Shown one piece after another: positions 44,291-54,533 of a stretch of 64,000 bases of DNA. The translations under genes and the position numbers were made by a program. Source of the DNA: Prochlorococcus sp. AG-402-N08 (GTDB lineage Bacteria; Cyanobacteriota; Cyanobacteriia; PCC-6307; Cyanobiaceae); contig QCIS01000003.1 of the NCBI GenBank assembly GCA_003216535.1, positions 95,263-159,262 of the forward strand, written 5' to 3'. The notes beneath the pieces are model-generated. The model was not told the DNA's origin. It did no database searches and worked only from the letters and a program-made list of their open reading frames with translations. The first letter of the stretch is position 1; each line of letters starts with the position of its first letter.

Positions 44291-45204
44291 TAGGGAATAA
44301 ATTTTGCAATGACTTTCATTCCTGCATAATTTTGCACGATATCTATAGAATCTTGATCTAGTTTTACTAGTACTTCAATAATTCGTGAATCAGCGTCCCC
44401 TGTTGGATCAGTCGATAAAACTTTTCTTTGTTTTACCTGAGGACTAATCCTAATTACCTTTCCTTTAAGATTTTTTTGGAAACCACCATTCTCACTGCTC
44501 AACTCTACATTCTGAGAGATAAAGACTCTATCGATATCAGATTCATAAACCTCTATCAAAGCTTCCATTTTTTGACTAGAACCAATGTCCAAGACCCCTT
44601 CATTTTTCGGCCTCTCCCCAACTCTCGTATTTATTCCAAGGATAAACCCATCGATAGGACTCCTTAGTTTTGAATTAAATAGATCTATTTTGATATTTTT
44701 TTGTTCTCCCGTAAGGTTAATTTTCTGTTTTTGCAATTTTAATAATTCATCTTTTCTCTGAGAAAACTGTACATAAGAATACGCATCTTTGCTCAAAGCT
44801 AGCTCATACCTTTGAACTTGATCTTTCTTGAGGGCAATTTCATTATTAATATTATTGATTAGATTTTCATTTCTTTCAAGATCAGAAATTAACTTTTCTC
44901 CATTTTCAAAAATCGCGAGGATATCTCCTTTTTTTACAAAATCTCCTTCATTGACTAAAATTTCGACAACTCGAGGTGAAGAGCCAAACTGACTTATCGG
45001 AGCTGCCAATTGCCTTATCTCTCCCGAAGGAGAAAGTTGACCTAATGCGGCAACAGCTGTAATAGGAGGAATAATATCTGCAGTTATTTTCTCTTTAAAT
45101 TTTGCATTAGATTTATTATTACCAGAACAGGAAACCATCCCAAGAGATAATGGTGTTAAAAATAATAAATAAATAAATAAATTTTTAAAAATATTAAATT
45201 TCAT
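44290..45204 (-). CDS. devB: DevB/HlyD-type membrane fusion protein, putative lipoprotein
   Basis: N-terminal LSLGMVSCSG lipobox-like; ALGQLSPSGEIRQL; VNEGDFVKKGDILAIFEN; SPIDGFILGINTRVGE. Confidence 0.85.
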   Translation of the reverse strand: MKFNIFKNLFIYLLFLTPLSLGMVSCSGNNKSNAKFKEKITADIIPPITAVAALGQLSPSGEIRQLAAPISQFGSSPRVVEILVNEGDFVKKGDILAIFENGEKLISDLERNENLINNINNEIALKKDQVQRYELALSKDAYSYVQFSQRKDELLKLQKQKINLTGEQKNIKIDLFNSKLRSPIDGFILGINTRVGERPKNEGVLDIGSSQKMEALIEVYESDIDRVFISQNVELSSENGGFQKNLKGKVIRISPQVKQRKVLSTDPTGDADSRIIEVLVKLDQDSIDIVQNYAGMKVIAKFIP

Positions 45205-45929
45205 TAAAAATCGAATAGCACTTTTTCTATATATTTATTGACCCATTTTTCATCAAAATATTTTAAAAGAACCATGCTAGTTTTCTCATTTTTCATTTGT
45301 TGTACACAATAATTTTTTTGATAATCTATTCTCTCTTGAATTAATTCCTCCTTAAATTCAGGTTTAGCTTCCTTACTTAATTTGATCAAGACAGAGAGAT
45401 AATGATCAACAATCCTGCAAAAATCATTTTTTTCAGATTTACTTTTTAAAGAAGCAAAAAATACATATTTAGAGAAAATTTCCCCCCAGTTAGGAATTTC
45501 TCTCAATGAAGTGAAAGAACTTTTATCAACTTCAGAAAGAGATTTTTCGTATTTAACACCTTGATTTTGAGATGCGGGTGATAAATCAACGATGGCTGCA
45601 GAAACAATATCATTTATTTTTACTAAATCCATCCCAAAAATTGGAATATCAAACTTTGGATCAGGGAAAAAAACACAGTGTAAAATCTTAAGATTCTTTG
45701 AAAATTCTGCTACTTCAATATGTAACTTTCTAAATCCCTTTGCTTTATGAAATTCATTTTCTATATAGAGTTCTCTACCTATTTCGTTGGATATTATGTT
45801 AGTAAGATTTGGATCGACTTTTATACTCTCAAGGTTTTCGAGCATGGATCTATGATCTCTGATATTTTGTAACAAGTCCAAAATAAGAGGATCTTTTAAT
45901 TTTGTTTTAGTTAAAGATTCAGACAACAA
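45204..45929 (-). CDS. pcyA: Phycocyanobilin:ferredoxin oxidoreductase
   Basis: [11 protein letters not shown]...[22 protein letters not shown] bilin reductase signature. Confidence 0.9.
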   Translation of the reverse strand: MLSESLTKTKLKDPLILDLLQNIRDHRSMLENLESIKVDPNLTNIISNEIGRELYIENEFHKAKGFRKLHIEVAEFSKNLKILHCVFFPDPKFDIPIFGMDLVKINDIVSAAIVDLSPASQNQGVKYEKSLSEVDKSSFTSLREIPNWGEIFSKYVFFASLKSKSEKNDFCRIVDHYLSVLIKLSKEAKPEFKEELIQERIDYQKNYCVQQMKNEKTSMVLLKYFDEKWVNKYIEKVLFDF

Positions 45930-45970
45930 GGCTAAAAAGTACCAAAATGGAGTTTAAAGAGAGGCTTTAA

Positions 45971-47239
45971 ATGAATGTAGGAGACGTTCGCTACTTTACC
46001 CATTCAAGCAAAACTAAATGTGTGTTTGTGGATAATAAAGAATTACCGCTTATAAGCATTGATATTTGGTGCAAAGCAGGTTCTTCATTTGAGGAGGTTG
46101 ATAAAAACGGAACTGCTCATTTTCTAGAGCATATGATTTTTAAAGGATCTAACAAAATAATGCCAGGTGAATTTGACTATAAAATTGAATCACTTGGCGG
46201 ATTAAGCAACGCTTCAACAGGTTACGATGATGTACATTACCACGTCCTCGTTCCACCATCTAACTTTAGAGAATCACTTGCTCTTTTGACAAATATTGTC
46301 GTTTCTCCAAATTTTAATCCTATTGAATTTACAAAAGAAAAAGGGGTGGTTATTGATGAAATAAAACAACAAAATGATCAGCCTGAAGAAAGATTATTTA
46401 ATTATTTTTTAAAAAGGGTTTGGCTAAGTCCAAATTATGCCAATTCGATTCTGGGAAATGAACATAGTATTAAAAACTTAGAGATAAATGACCTTGAGAA
46501 ATTTCATAGCAATCATTACACTACCGAAAAAATTTGTATTGCAATTGCTGGGGATCTCTCTGAAGATATTTATAAAATTTTTCAAAAAAGTGATCTATCT
46601 GAGATAAGTAAAAATCAAATTTGTAAAGATTCAAATTCAATAAATCTAAAAAAAATTAAACATTCTTTAAAAATTAGAAATGGTAGAGAGTTTATTAAGT
46701 TTGATAATTTAGAGTTTTCAAGAATATTTATGGCCTGGTTTATCCCAAACCTTAATAATCAAAAAAATATTATTGGACTTGAGATATTAGCATCACTACT
46801 CTCTGTAGGAAGAAACAGCAGGTTAGTAAAAATTTTAAGAGAAGATAGTAATCTTGTTGAATCAGTATACGTAGATGTAAACGCTGGAGAATTAGGCGGA
46901 TTATTAATACTGGAAGCAAGTTGTGAAGAAAAAGATATTTACTTAGTAGAAAAGAAAATTAATAAAATAATAGATGAAATCTCAAATTTTAAAGCCCTTA
47001 CTTTGGATGAAATAAATAAAGCTATAAATATTGTGAAAAGTAATTATATCTTTAATTTAGAAACATCCACACAGCTTTCTTCATTCTTTGGAAATGAACT
47101 GCTTTGGGGAAGAAAATCTTCAATCAATAACTTAGAAAATAATTTAAAATATTGGAACAATTTGGATAATTTCAAAGAGATCACGGAATATATAGATGGA
47201 GAAAAATTCACTTTAATTGCATCCCCTAGAAAATGTTAA
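45971..47239 (+). CDS. M16 (insulinase-type) zinc peptidase, catalytic-type subunit
   Basis: HXXEH motif in NGTAHFLEHMIFKGS; downstream glutamate region KGVVIDEIKQQNDQPEE. Confidence 0.92.
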   Translation: MNVGDVRYFTHSSKTKCVFVDNKELPLISIDIWCKAGSSFEEVDKNGTAHFLEHMIFKGSNKIMPGEFDYKIESLGGLSNASTGYDDVHYHVLVPPSNFRESLALLTNIVVSPNFNPIEFTKEKGVVIDEIKQQNDQPEERLFNYFLKRVWLSPNYANSILGNEHSIKNLEINDLEKFHSNHYTTEKICIAIAGDLSEDIYKIFQKSDLSEISKNQICKDSNSINLKKIKHSLKIRNGREFIKFDNLEFSRIFMAWFIPNLNNQKNIIGLEILASLLSVGRNSRLVKILREDSNLVESVYVDVNAGELGGLLILEASCEEKDIYLVEKKINKIIDEISNFKALTLDEINKAINIVKSNYIFNLETSTQLSSFFGNELLWGRKSSINNLENNLKYWNNLDNFKEITEYIDGEKFTLIASPRKC

Positions 47240-48450
47240 AAAGATATTTTTTAAATAATAAAAAAAGAAATTTTTCAATTGCTTCAATTTGGATTAAAGG
47301 GGGCAGTGATATGGATAGTACTCGTAAAAAAGGTATAAACAAGATCCTTTGTTCATTACTTACAAGAGGATGTGAAGGTTTTGATAATCTCACTCTTTCT
47401 GAGTATATTGAATCCTTTGGAGCAGAGTTAAATCAAGAAGTATTTGAAGATGGTATTTCAATAAGCATTAAATCCCTAAATGAATATTTCAGCAAATTAT
47501 TCCCCTTACTAGATTTAATAATTAATAAGCCAACTCTCTCGGAAATTGAATTTCAAAAAGTAAAAAAATCTTCTATTGATTTTATAAAAAAAGATAAAGA
47601 GAATCCATTCAATATCTGTTTTGAAAAATGGAGAAAAAAAGTTTACTCGAATCATCCTTATGCCTTTAACACAATTGGCAATGTAAATGATGTTACAAAG
47701 ATTACCCATAAAGATGTTTTGTGCGAGTTTAAAAATTTCAAAAGTAGAGAAATGTATTTAATTTCGAATAATCCCGAAATAAATGGCGAAAATTTTGGAA
47801 CATTAGAAAAAAATATCCTAAAAGAAAAATCAAGACGTGTACATCATAATTTAAGTCCTATGAATAGATTTGATTACATTGATAATGATTCAAATCAAAC
47901 GATAATAATGATGGGGAACCAAACTTGCTCGCGAACAAGTAATGAATATTTGCCTCTTAAGGTTTTGGAGTCATATTTATCTTATGGAATGAGCGCTGCT
48001 TTATTTAAACTTTTCAGAGAAAAACATGGTATCACTTACGATTTAGGTGTTTATTATCCTATAAGGAGTGGCAATGCCCCATTTTTAGTTTATTTATCAG
48101 TATCAAATAAACAAGCCGTTTTTGCTTTTGAACTTTTATCAACATTATGGAAAAATTTACTTTTTAATCCGTTGACTGATGCTGAAATATATTTAGCGAA
48201 AGAAAAACTTAAAGCTTCTTTTCTATTAGGAAATCAATCACTAGATGAAATTTTACAGAGAAAGATACAATTAATAAGTTATGGTATTTCACCAATTTCT
48301 GAGATCGATTTAAACTCAAATATAGAGGAAATATCTTCGTTATGTATTCTTAAATTAACTAATAAGTATTTTTCAAAACCTTTCCTGAGTATTTCTGGTA
48401 ATGAAAATATATGTTTAGAAATTTCTAATATATGGAAGAAAAATTTTTAA
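47233..48450 (+). CDS. M16-family peptidase-like protein lacking the HXXEH motif
   Basis: M16 fold-like features (LRTRG/SFGAE-type region, REKHGITYDLGVYY); the position equivalent to HXXEH reads KGINKILCSLLTRG. Confidence 0.85.
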   Translation: MLKRYFLNNKKRNFSIASIWIKGGSDMDSTRKKGINKILCSLLTRGCEGFDNLTLSEYIESFGAELNQEVFEDGISISIKSLNEYFSKLFPLLDLIINKPTLSEIEFQKVKKSSIDFIKKDKENPFNICFEKWRKKVYSNHPYAFNTIGNVNDVTKITHKDVLCEFKNFKSREMYLISNNPEINGENFGTLEKNILKEKSRRVHHNLSPMNRFDYIDNDSNQTIIMMGNQTCSRTSNEYLPLKVLESYLSYGMSAALFKLFREKHGITYDLGVYYPIRSGNAPFLVYLSVSNKQAVFAFELLSTLWKNLLFNPLTDAEIYLAKEKLKASFLLGNQSLDEILQRKIQLISYGISPISEIDLNSNIEEISSLCILKLTNKYFSKPFLSISGNENICLEISNIWKKNF

Positions 48451-48451
48451 G

Positions 48452-48661
48452 TTAGTTTTTCTCAATCTTATCAATATCGATTAAAAACGAACCTCTTCTA
48501 AACTTTACTTCAACAGTATCTGGGGATTTAATTGATAGGACTTCTCCAATTTCATCAATTGCCACTAGATCAGGTGGTCTTAACATAGGCATATTATCTG
48601 AAGTCTTCAAGTAAGAGACTGGCGCAATCAACTTAACCTTATCCTTGATCTCAAATTTCAT
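48452..48661 (-). CDS. sipA: DUF3148 / SipA-like regulatory protein
   Basis: KDKVKLIAPVSYLKTSDNMPMLRPPDLVAIDEIGEVLSIKSPDTVEVKFRRGSFLID matches my recollection of the NblS-interacting SipA family. Confidence 0.75.
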   Translation of the reverse strand: MKFEIKDKVKLIAPVSYLKTSDNMPMLRPPDLVAIDEIGEVLSIKSPDTVEVKFRRGSFLIDIDKIEKN

Positions 48662-48768
48662 TTATAAATTGGATACATTCAAGATCAGTATAAGCATAAA
48701 GTTAGAAAAAATATCAACGAAATGCACTGATTCATTCTAAGATATTAGAATTAACTTTCTACAAATTA

Positions 48769-50682
48769 ATGAATCAGAAATTTAAAACATTAATTTTATG
48801 GGCCTTACCTATACTTTTAGTAATAGCGCTTTCCTACCAATTTTTATCTTCGAACAATGTTGATTCACTTAAATCTAATGGGACTACTGTTGCACCAAGA
48901 AATTCAGCAGTAGCAAGAGTTAGTTACGGCAGATTTTTAGATTATATTAATTCAGGAAGGGTTACATCTGTTGATATTTTTGAGGGAGGCAGAAATGCAG
49001 TTATAGAGACAATAGATTCGGATTTAGATAATAAAGTTCAAAGGTTGCGTGTAGATCTTCCCGGATTAACTCCAGAACTTATAAACATTTTAAAAAATGA
49101 GGGAATCAGTTTTGATGTACATCCAGTTAAAACAGCCCCTCCTGCATTAGGAATTTTAGGTAATTTACTCTTCCCAGCTATTTTAATTGGAGGTTTAATT
49201 TTGTTAGCCAGGAGGTCAAATGGCATGCCTGGAGGCCCTGGGCAAGCAATGCAATTTGGAAAAACAAAAGCGAGATTCGCAATGGAAGCTGAAACAGGAG
49301 TTGTTTTCGATGATGTTGCAGGTGTTAATGAAGCTAAACAGGATTTACAAGAAGTTGTCACTTTTCTGAAAAAACCAGAAAAATTTACTTCTGTAGGAGC
49401 AAGGATTCCAAAAGGCGTTCTATTGGTAGGACCTCCTGGTACTGGTAAAACCCTTTTAGCAAAAGCAATTGCAGGTGAAGCAGGAGTACCATTCTTCTCA
49501 TTATCAGGTTCTGAATTTGTTGAAATGTTTGTTGGTGTTGGTGCTAGTAGAGTAAGAGACCTTTTCAAAAGAGCTAAAGATAATAGTCCTTGTTTAATTT
49601 TTATTGATGAAATAGATGCTGTCGGAAGGCAAAGAGGTGCTGGTATTGGTGGAGGTAATGATGAAAGAGAACAAACCCTCAATCAATTACTTACTGAAAT
49701 GGATGGTTTCGAAGGTAATAGTGGAATAATAATAATAGCAGCCACAAACAGGCCAGATGTTCTAGACTCAGCTCTAATGAGACCTGGAAGATTTGATAGA
49801 CAGGTAACTGTAGATGCACCTGACATAAAGGGAAGACTATCAATATTAGAAGTGCATGCTAGGAATAAGAAACTTCAAGAGGATTTAACACTTGAAAGCA
49901 TTGCAAGAAGAACTCCAGGGTTTACAGGAGCAGATTTAGCAAATCTATTAAATGAAGCTGCTATTTTAACTGCTAGGAGGAGAAAAGACTCCATCAGTAT
50001 TTCAGAAATTGATGACTCTGTAGATAGGATTGTTGCAGGAATGGAGGGTTCTCCATTGACAGATGGTAGAAGCAAAAGATTAATTGCATATCATGAGGTT
50101 GGCCATGCTCTCATAGGTTCACTAGTAAAAGCACATGATCCTGTTCAAAAAGTGACCGTCATTCCAAGAGGTCAGGCTAAGGGATTAACTTGGTTTACTC
50201 CAGACGATGAACAAACCCTTGTTAGCCGGGCTCAACTTAAGGCGAGAATTATGGGAGCTTTAGGAGGAAGAGCAGCTGAGGATGTAGTTTTTGGAAAAGG
50301 TGAAATTACAACAGGAGCGGGAGGTGATTTCCAACAAGTCGCTTCTATGGCCCGTCAAATGGTTACAAGATTTGGAATGAGTAACTTAGGTCCAATAGCT
50401 TTAGAAAGTGGTAATCAAGAAGTATTTGTTGGTAGAGATTTAATGACTAGAAGTGAAGTTTCTGATTCAATCTCTAAACAAATTGATGAAAGTGTAAGAG
50501 TTATGGTAAAAGAATGTTATAAAGAAACTTACGCTATAGTCAGCAAGAATAGAGAAGCTATGGATAAAATAGTAGATTTATTAATAGAAAAAGAAACATT
50601 AGACGGTGAAGAATTTGTAAGTATCCTTTCCAAATTCACTAAAATACCTGAGAAAGAGAGAACACCTCAATTACTAAGTTAA
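48769..50682 (+). CDS. ftsH: ATP-dependent zinc metalloprotease FtsH
   Basis: [48 protein letters not shown] zinc site. Confidence 0.96.
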   Translation: MNQKFKTLILWALPILLVIALSYQFLSSNNVDSLKSNGTTVAPRNSAVARVSYGRFLDYINSGRVTSVDIFEGGRNAVIETIDSDLDNKVQRLRVDLPGLTPELINILKNEGISFDVHPVKTAPPALGILGNLLFPAILIGGLILLARRSNGMPGGPGQAMQFGKTKARFAMEAETGVVFDDVAGVNEAKQDLQEVVTFLKKPEKFTSVGARIPKGVLLVGPPGTGKTLLAKAIAGEAGVPFFSLSGSEFVEMFVGVGASRVRDLFKRAKDNSPCLIFIDEIDAVGRQRGAGIGGGNDEREQTLNQLLTEMDGFEGNSGIIIIAATNRPDVLDSALMRPGRFDRQVTVDAPDIKGRLSILEVHARNKKLQEDLTLESIARRTPGFTGADLANLLNEAAILTARRRKDSISISEIDDSVDRIVAGMEGSPLTDGRSKRLIAYHEVGHALIGSLVKAHDPVQKVTVIPRGQAKGLTWFTPDDEQTLVSRAQLKARIMGALGGRAAEDVVFGKGEITTGAGGDFQQVASMARQMVTRFGMSNLGPIALESGNQEVFVGRDLMTRSEVSDSISKQIDESVRVMVKECYKETYAIVSKNREAMDKIVDLLIEKETLDGEEFVSILSKFTKIPEKERTPQLLS

Positions 50683-51266
50683 ACTTTAATAGGTTTTTTA
50701 TCTAATACCAAATCAATTAATCCGTACTCAACGGCCTCGTTTGGAGACATATAAAAATCTCTATCTGTATCTTCTTTGATAGTGTCATAATCCTTTCCAG
50801 TTCTTTCTGATAATTCAGTATTAAGACGTTCTTTTAAGAACAAAATTTCATCTGCTTGAATTCTAATGTCACTGGCTTGTCCTCTAGCACCTCCAAGTGG
50901 TTGATGAATCATTATTCTTGAATGTCTAAGACTGCTTCTTTTACCTTTAGTACCTGCTGCCAGCAAAAATGCGCCCATACTAGCTGCCAAACCTACACAA
51001 ACCGTATGAATGTCAGGCTTAACATGTTGCATTGTGTCAAAGATGCCCAATCCATCATAGACAGATCCACCTGGTGAATTTATGTACATATAAATGTCCT
51101 TATCAGGGTCCTCTGCTTCAAGGAATAATAATTGAGCAACAATTCTATTAGCAGTTTCACTGGTAACTTGTTCTCCCAAAAAGATTATTCTCTCTCTTAA
51201 TAGTCTCGAATAAATATCAAAGACTCTTTCACTGCCACCAGATTCTTCTAATACTAAAGGGATCAT
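50679..51266 (-). CDS. clpP: ATP-dependent Clp protease proteolytic subunit
   Basis: [46 protein letters not shown]. Confidence 0.95.
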   Translation of the reverse strand: MIPLVLEESGGSERVFDIYSRLLRERIIFLGEQVTSETANRIVAQLLFLEAEDPDKDIYMYINSPGGSVYDGLGIFDTMQHVKPDIHTVCVGLAASMGAFLLAAGTKGKRSSLRHSRIMIHQPLGGARGQASDIRIQADEILFLKERLNTELSERTGKDYDTIKEDTDRDFYMSPNEAVEYGLIDLVLDKKPIKV

Positions 51267-51301
51267 AATAATATTTATCTGTTTATTAGATATTAACGAT
51301 A

Positions 51302-51955
51302 TTGAGTCAACATACGCTAACCTTATTAAGGTTTACATATAAAAAATTGAAAGAAAAATTGACTGTTTCAGATAGCAAAAAATTATTTCATGAAAAATTC
51401 CCCTATGTTATTCCGGGTTTATATAAGAGAATAGTTGATGAAATGCTTGTAGAACTAAATCTTCTAAATCATCAAAATGAATTTACGCAAGATTATCTCT
51501 TTTGTGTTGGTTTAACCCAAACATTCAAAGAATTAATGAAAGGATACAAGCCTGAGAAACATTTGGTTAGCCTTTTTGAATCTTTATGCAGTTCTACAAA
51601 TTTTGAAGCGAAGGAAATTAATGAAATATCTCAAAAGTCTCAAAAAGAATTCAAGGATAAAACATCTAAAGATATTTTGAAATTATTAATAGAAAAAAGT
51701 AGTTCTAAACTTTATCCTTCAAGGATTTTGAACTTAGGAATATATACATTAATTGCAAACTCCCAAGATCTCAAAGAGAAAAATGAATCAGATCAAAATA
51801 AAATTACCTCTGATATTTTTGAGAAGCTAAGCTTATCTCCTAATAAAGCAGAAAAAGATATTGGGATTTACAAAAGCAGCCTATCAAAAATGGAACAAGC
51901 AAAAGAATTAATTGAAGAACTCAGAATTAAGGATAAGAAAAAAGAACAAAAATAA
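51302..51955 (+). CDS. thf1: Photosystem II biogenesis protein Psp29/THF1-like
   Basis: [35 protein letters not shown]...[22 protein letters not shown]. Confidence 0.88.
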   Translation: MSQHTLTLLRFTYKKLKEKLTVSDSKKLFHEKFPYVIPGLYKRIVDEMLVELNLLNHQNEFTQDYLFCVGLTQTFKELMKGYKPEKHLVSLFESLCSSTNFEAKEINEISQKSQKEFKDKTSKDILKLLIEKSSSKLYPSRILNLGIYTLIANSQDLKEKNESDQNKITSDIFEKLSLSPNKAEKDIGIYKSSLSKMEQAKELIEELRIKDKKKEQK

Positions 51956-51961
51956 TAATAT

Positions 51962-52102
51962 CTATTTTTTTAATCTTTTTTTATCTTTCAAAGAGACATA
52001 GGATATATAAATTACAGCTAATGTTATGAATATGAGTAAAACAAACGATGTCAAGATTAGGAATTTACTTAAATAGATTTCATAAGTTAAAAATGAAATC
52101 AT
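51962..52102 (-). CDS. Small single-TM protein (46 aa) overlapping petN by 4 bp; not in ORF track
   Basis: My translation: [46 protein letters not shown]; its ATG overlaps the petN TGA (ATGA). Confidence 0.65.
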
Positions 52103-52200
52103 ATATCAATGGATCCATCACCATTCCTTCCCCAAACAACCATGGCAATTGAAAAAGTAAAGATAGCAGCCAATGCTGCCCAACCTATTTGAAAGATCAT
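52099..52200 (-). CDS. petN: Cytochrome b6-f complex subunit PetN; not in ORF track
   Basis: My translation: [33 protein letters not shown]; matches PetN length (33 aa) and sequence character. Confidence 0.9.
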
Positions 52201-52316
52201 TAGAGTATAGTAGTTTTTATAAATATAACAGAACTTCAAAATTTTTTAATCATTTTAAAGCTAAAGTTAATTTCTCAGAAACAAAAATTTCTCAATAGAA
52301 TAAAAATAAATCGAAA

Positions 52317-52595
52317 TTGGGAAGGTTAGTTTTAAATCACAGTTCAAATATAGAAGGTCTAATTCCAATACTCCAGAAGTTAGCACTAAACATAAATATC
52401 AAGACAATAACCCCAGCCGTCATATCAAGAGCCAGGGGAAGATCTTCTAAATTGATAATTAGATTGTCAGTTAAAACCATTAACGGATATAAAGCAATAG
52501 CAAGAAAGGGTAAAACAGCCCAAGAAATTTTTATTTCAACAGACTTAAGTAAAGATGAATTAATAAAAATTATAGATATTTATAATAGAAAGTAG
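52317..52595 (+). CDS. DUF2103-type conserved protein
   Basis: GRLVLNHSSNIEGLIPILQKLA...TITPAVISRARGRS...GYKAIARKGKTAQEIFISTDLS; TTG start. Confidence 0.72.
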   Translation: MGRLVLNHSSNIEGLIPILQKLALNINIKTITPAVISRARGRSSKLIIRLSVKTINGYKAIARKGKTAQEIFISTDLSKDELIKIIDIYNRK

Positions 52596-52635
52596 TTAAA
52601 TAAAAGAAGATTAGAAAATAGTCAGGAGAAAAGCA

Positions 52636-52845
52636 ATGAAATTGGCATTAAGTTTATCTATGTTTTTTTTAGCTTATTTTTCATTTAGTAATGAAACATT
52701 CTCACTTACTGACTACCAAATAAAAAGATTTTGTACAAAGGAGAAAAGGGTGGTATCGTCATGTATAAAAAATTTACAAGAGAAAAGATCTGATCTACAA
52801 AAAGGGAAGTTTATTGAAATTCCAGTAAAACCTTACAAGCGGTGA
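52636..52845 (+). CDS. Small hypothetical exported protein
   Basis: 69-aa ORF with N-terminal hydrophobic signal MKLALSLSMFFLAYFSFSNETFS and two Cys in the mature part. Confidence 0.5.
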   Translation: MKLALSLSMFFLAYFSFSNETFSLTDYQIKRFCTKEKRVVSSCIKNLQEKRSDLQKGKFIEIPVKPYKR

Positions 52846-52858
52846 TTAGAAATTGAAT

Positions 52859-53128
52859 TTAAATTTCAAATTCTGATTCGAAAAGATTAAAAGCATTTTT
52901 ATAGTTTGTGAGAAGTTCTTCTGAATTATCACAAAATCCCTGCCGTTCATAATCTTCTTTTAATTCATCATATAAGTAAACCACTCTGTTAAAAGCGCTC
53001 ATATATTCTTTTTGTATGTCTTCATCATCGATATCATAGATTTTTGCTAATACTAATTCGACATTTTTTTTTGATGAATATATTTTTCTCTCAAAATCTT
53101 TATTTAACTTCCTTCTTTTTTTGGCCAT
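52859..53128 (-). CDS. Hypothetical protein
   Basis: 89-aa ORF (MAKKRRKLNKDFERKIYSSKKNVELVLAKIYDIDDED...) with ordinary coding character. Confidence 0.5.
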   Translation of the reverse strand: MAKKRRKLNKDFERKIYSSKKNVELVLAKIYDIDDEDIQKEYMSAFNRVVYLYDELKEDYERQGFCDNSEELLTNYKNAFNLFESEFEI

Positions 53129-53256
53129 TTAAAAATTTTAAATACAGATTAACATTACTCAAATTCATAGATAAATTAAATTAAAACTTATAAAATAAAA
53201 ATATAGTTTCCAAATCAAAATAAATCCTCTACATTCCAAATAAATCAATCGATGAT

Positions 53257-53694
53257 ATGAGTAAAAAAGAATCAACTAATCCTAAAGAGTTTAGAAACCA
53301 AAATTATGAAGCAAAGAAAATGAATACTTACGAAAACTCAAAGAAAATGAAAGATAAGGATCTTCCATGGTGGGTAGAGTTATTTTTTGTTCAAATAGGA
53401 TTACCAGATAAATTACTTTTAAAAATATTAAAAGCAAAAAAAACGTTTAAAGAATTAATTAAAAGTGATAAAAAATCAATAATAACTTTTTTGTTTATAG
53501 TAACTGCATTGGCATATTTCTATCCGGTTATTAAACATGCAAAAAACAAATTAGATTGTGAAGCGATTGCCAAAAATTATATTATTAAAAATAAAAATAC
53601 AATCGAATTTAACAAAAGGGAAATAAGAATGTTGTCTACAAATTTTTGTTATGGTGGTGAAGAAATCTATGAAATAGAAAATTTAAAAAATTAA
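53257..53694 (+). CDS. Hypothetical membrane protein
   Basis: 145-aa ORF with one TM segment (SIITFLFIVTALAYFYPVI) and a C-terminal Cys-containing domain. Confidence 0.55.
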   Translation: MSKKESTNPKEFRNQNYEAKKMNTYENSKKMKDKDLPWWVELFFVQIGLPDKLLLKILKAKKTFKELIKSDKKSIITFLFIVTALAYFYPVIKHAKNKLDCEAIAKNYIIKNKNTIEFNKREIRMLSTNFCYGGEEIYEIENLKN

Positions 53695-53775
53695 ATTTTT
53701 AATTATTATCTATTAACAACCATTCCAATATTATGATAGTTACTTGAAGTTTAATAAAGTTTAAATTTTAATCTT

Positions 53776-53952
53776 ATGACTGATATAAAACAAAAAAAAG
53801 AAAACGTTAAAATGCATTTAAAAGATTTAAGGCAAAACTTAAAGAAAATGCATTTAGAAGTTACTAAAGAATTAATATTACCGCAGCCAGATGATATAAA
53901 AAAATTGATGAATAAAATGGATAAACTATTGAAATTAATAGAATCAAAATAA
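53776..53952 (+). CDS. Small hypothetical protein (58 aa); not in ORF track
   Basis: My translation: MTDIKQKKENVKMHLKDLRQNLKKMHLEVTKELILPQPDDIKKLMNKMDKLLKLIESK*; amphipathic helix-like. Confidence 0.5.
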   Translation: MTDIKQKKENVKMHLKDLRQNLKKMHLEVTKELILPQPDDIKKLMNKMDKLLKLIESK

Positions 53953-53993
53953 ACTATAATCTAAAAAATTCGAAACCATCAAAAGTTAAAAAA

Positions 53994-54344
53994 ATGAGCA
54001 TAATAAAACAATTATCAAAAATATTTCTAATTGCAATTTTCTTGAGTTCTTGTAAAACATCAACTAATAAAGAGTTTCCCAAAAAAAATTTGGAACAGAA
54101 TTTTAATGAGAAACTTAATTCAGAAAAGAAAAGAATGGAAATAAAGTTTTCCTGTGGAGAGAATGGTATTTCAAAATACTTAGATGATGGATGGAATATT
54201 TTAAAAGAAGATTCCCAAGAAAAAATTTGTACCTGGAAATCTGTTCCTGCCACAAAAGATTGTAATATGGAAAAAGATAAAGGTTGTAAAATAACAAAGC
54301 CAGATAAGATGGGTGAAGAGAAAATTTATTTATTGGAAAAATAG
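53994..54344 (+). CDS. Hypothetical lipoprotein
   Basis: Lipobox-like IFLSSC after a hydrophobic N-terminus; ORF extends through the region. Confidence 0.55.
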   Translation: MSIIKQLSKIFLIAIFLSSCKTSTNKEFPKKNLEQNFNEKLNSEKKRMEIKFSCGENGISKYLDDGWNILKEDSQEKICTWKSVPATKDCNMEKDKGCKITKPDKMGEEKIYLLEK

Positions 54345-54349
54345 ATTAT

Positions 54350-54478
54350 ATGACTCCAAAATCAGATCAAATAGTTGATTTAATTTTTAAAAAATTAAAA
54401 AACTATAAGAATAAAAAAATATTTTTAGAAAAAGAAAATTTGAATAAATTTATTCATTCTCTTTTTAACGAAAACTGA
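54350..54478 (+). CDS. Small hypothetical ORF (42 aa); not in ORF track
   Basis: My translation: MTPKSDQIVDLIFKKLKNYKNKKIFLEKENLNKFIHSLFNEN*; starts 5 nt after the preceding stop. Confidence 0.35.
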   Translation: MTPKSDQIVDLIFKKLKNYKNKKIFLEKENLNKFIHSLFNEN

Positions 54479-54533
54479 ATGAAAGAAGTATTTAATTTAA
54501 CTGCTATAGTTAAAATGATTTTTTAATATATGC

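Noticed and set aside
49038-49682. 214-aa minus-strand ORF antisense to ftsH
   Set aside because: Lies entirely inside the well-supported ftsH coding sequence; Ser/Pro-rich shadow translation with no recognisable domain.
53954-54253. 99-aa minus-strand ORF opposite the putative lipoprotein
   Set aside because: The + strand ORF has a lipobox and better coding character; antisense is Phe/Ser-rich.
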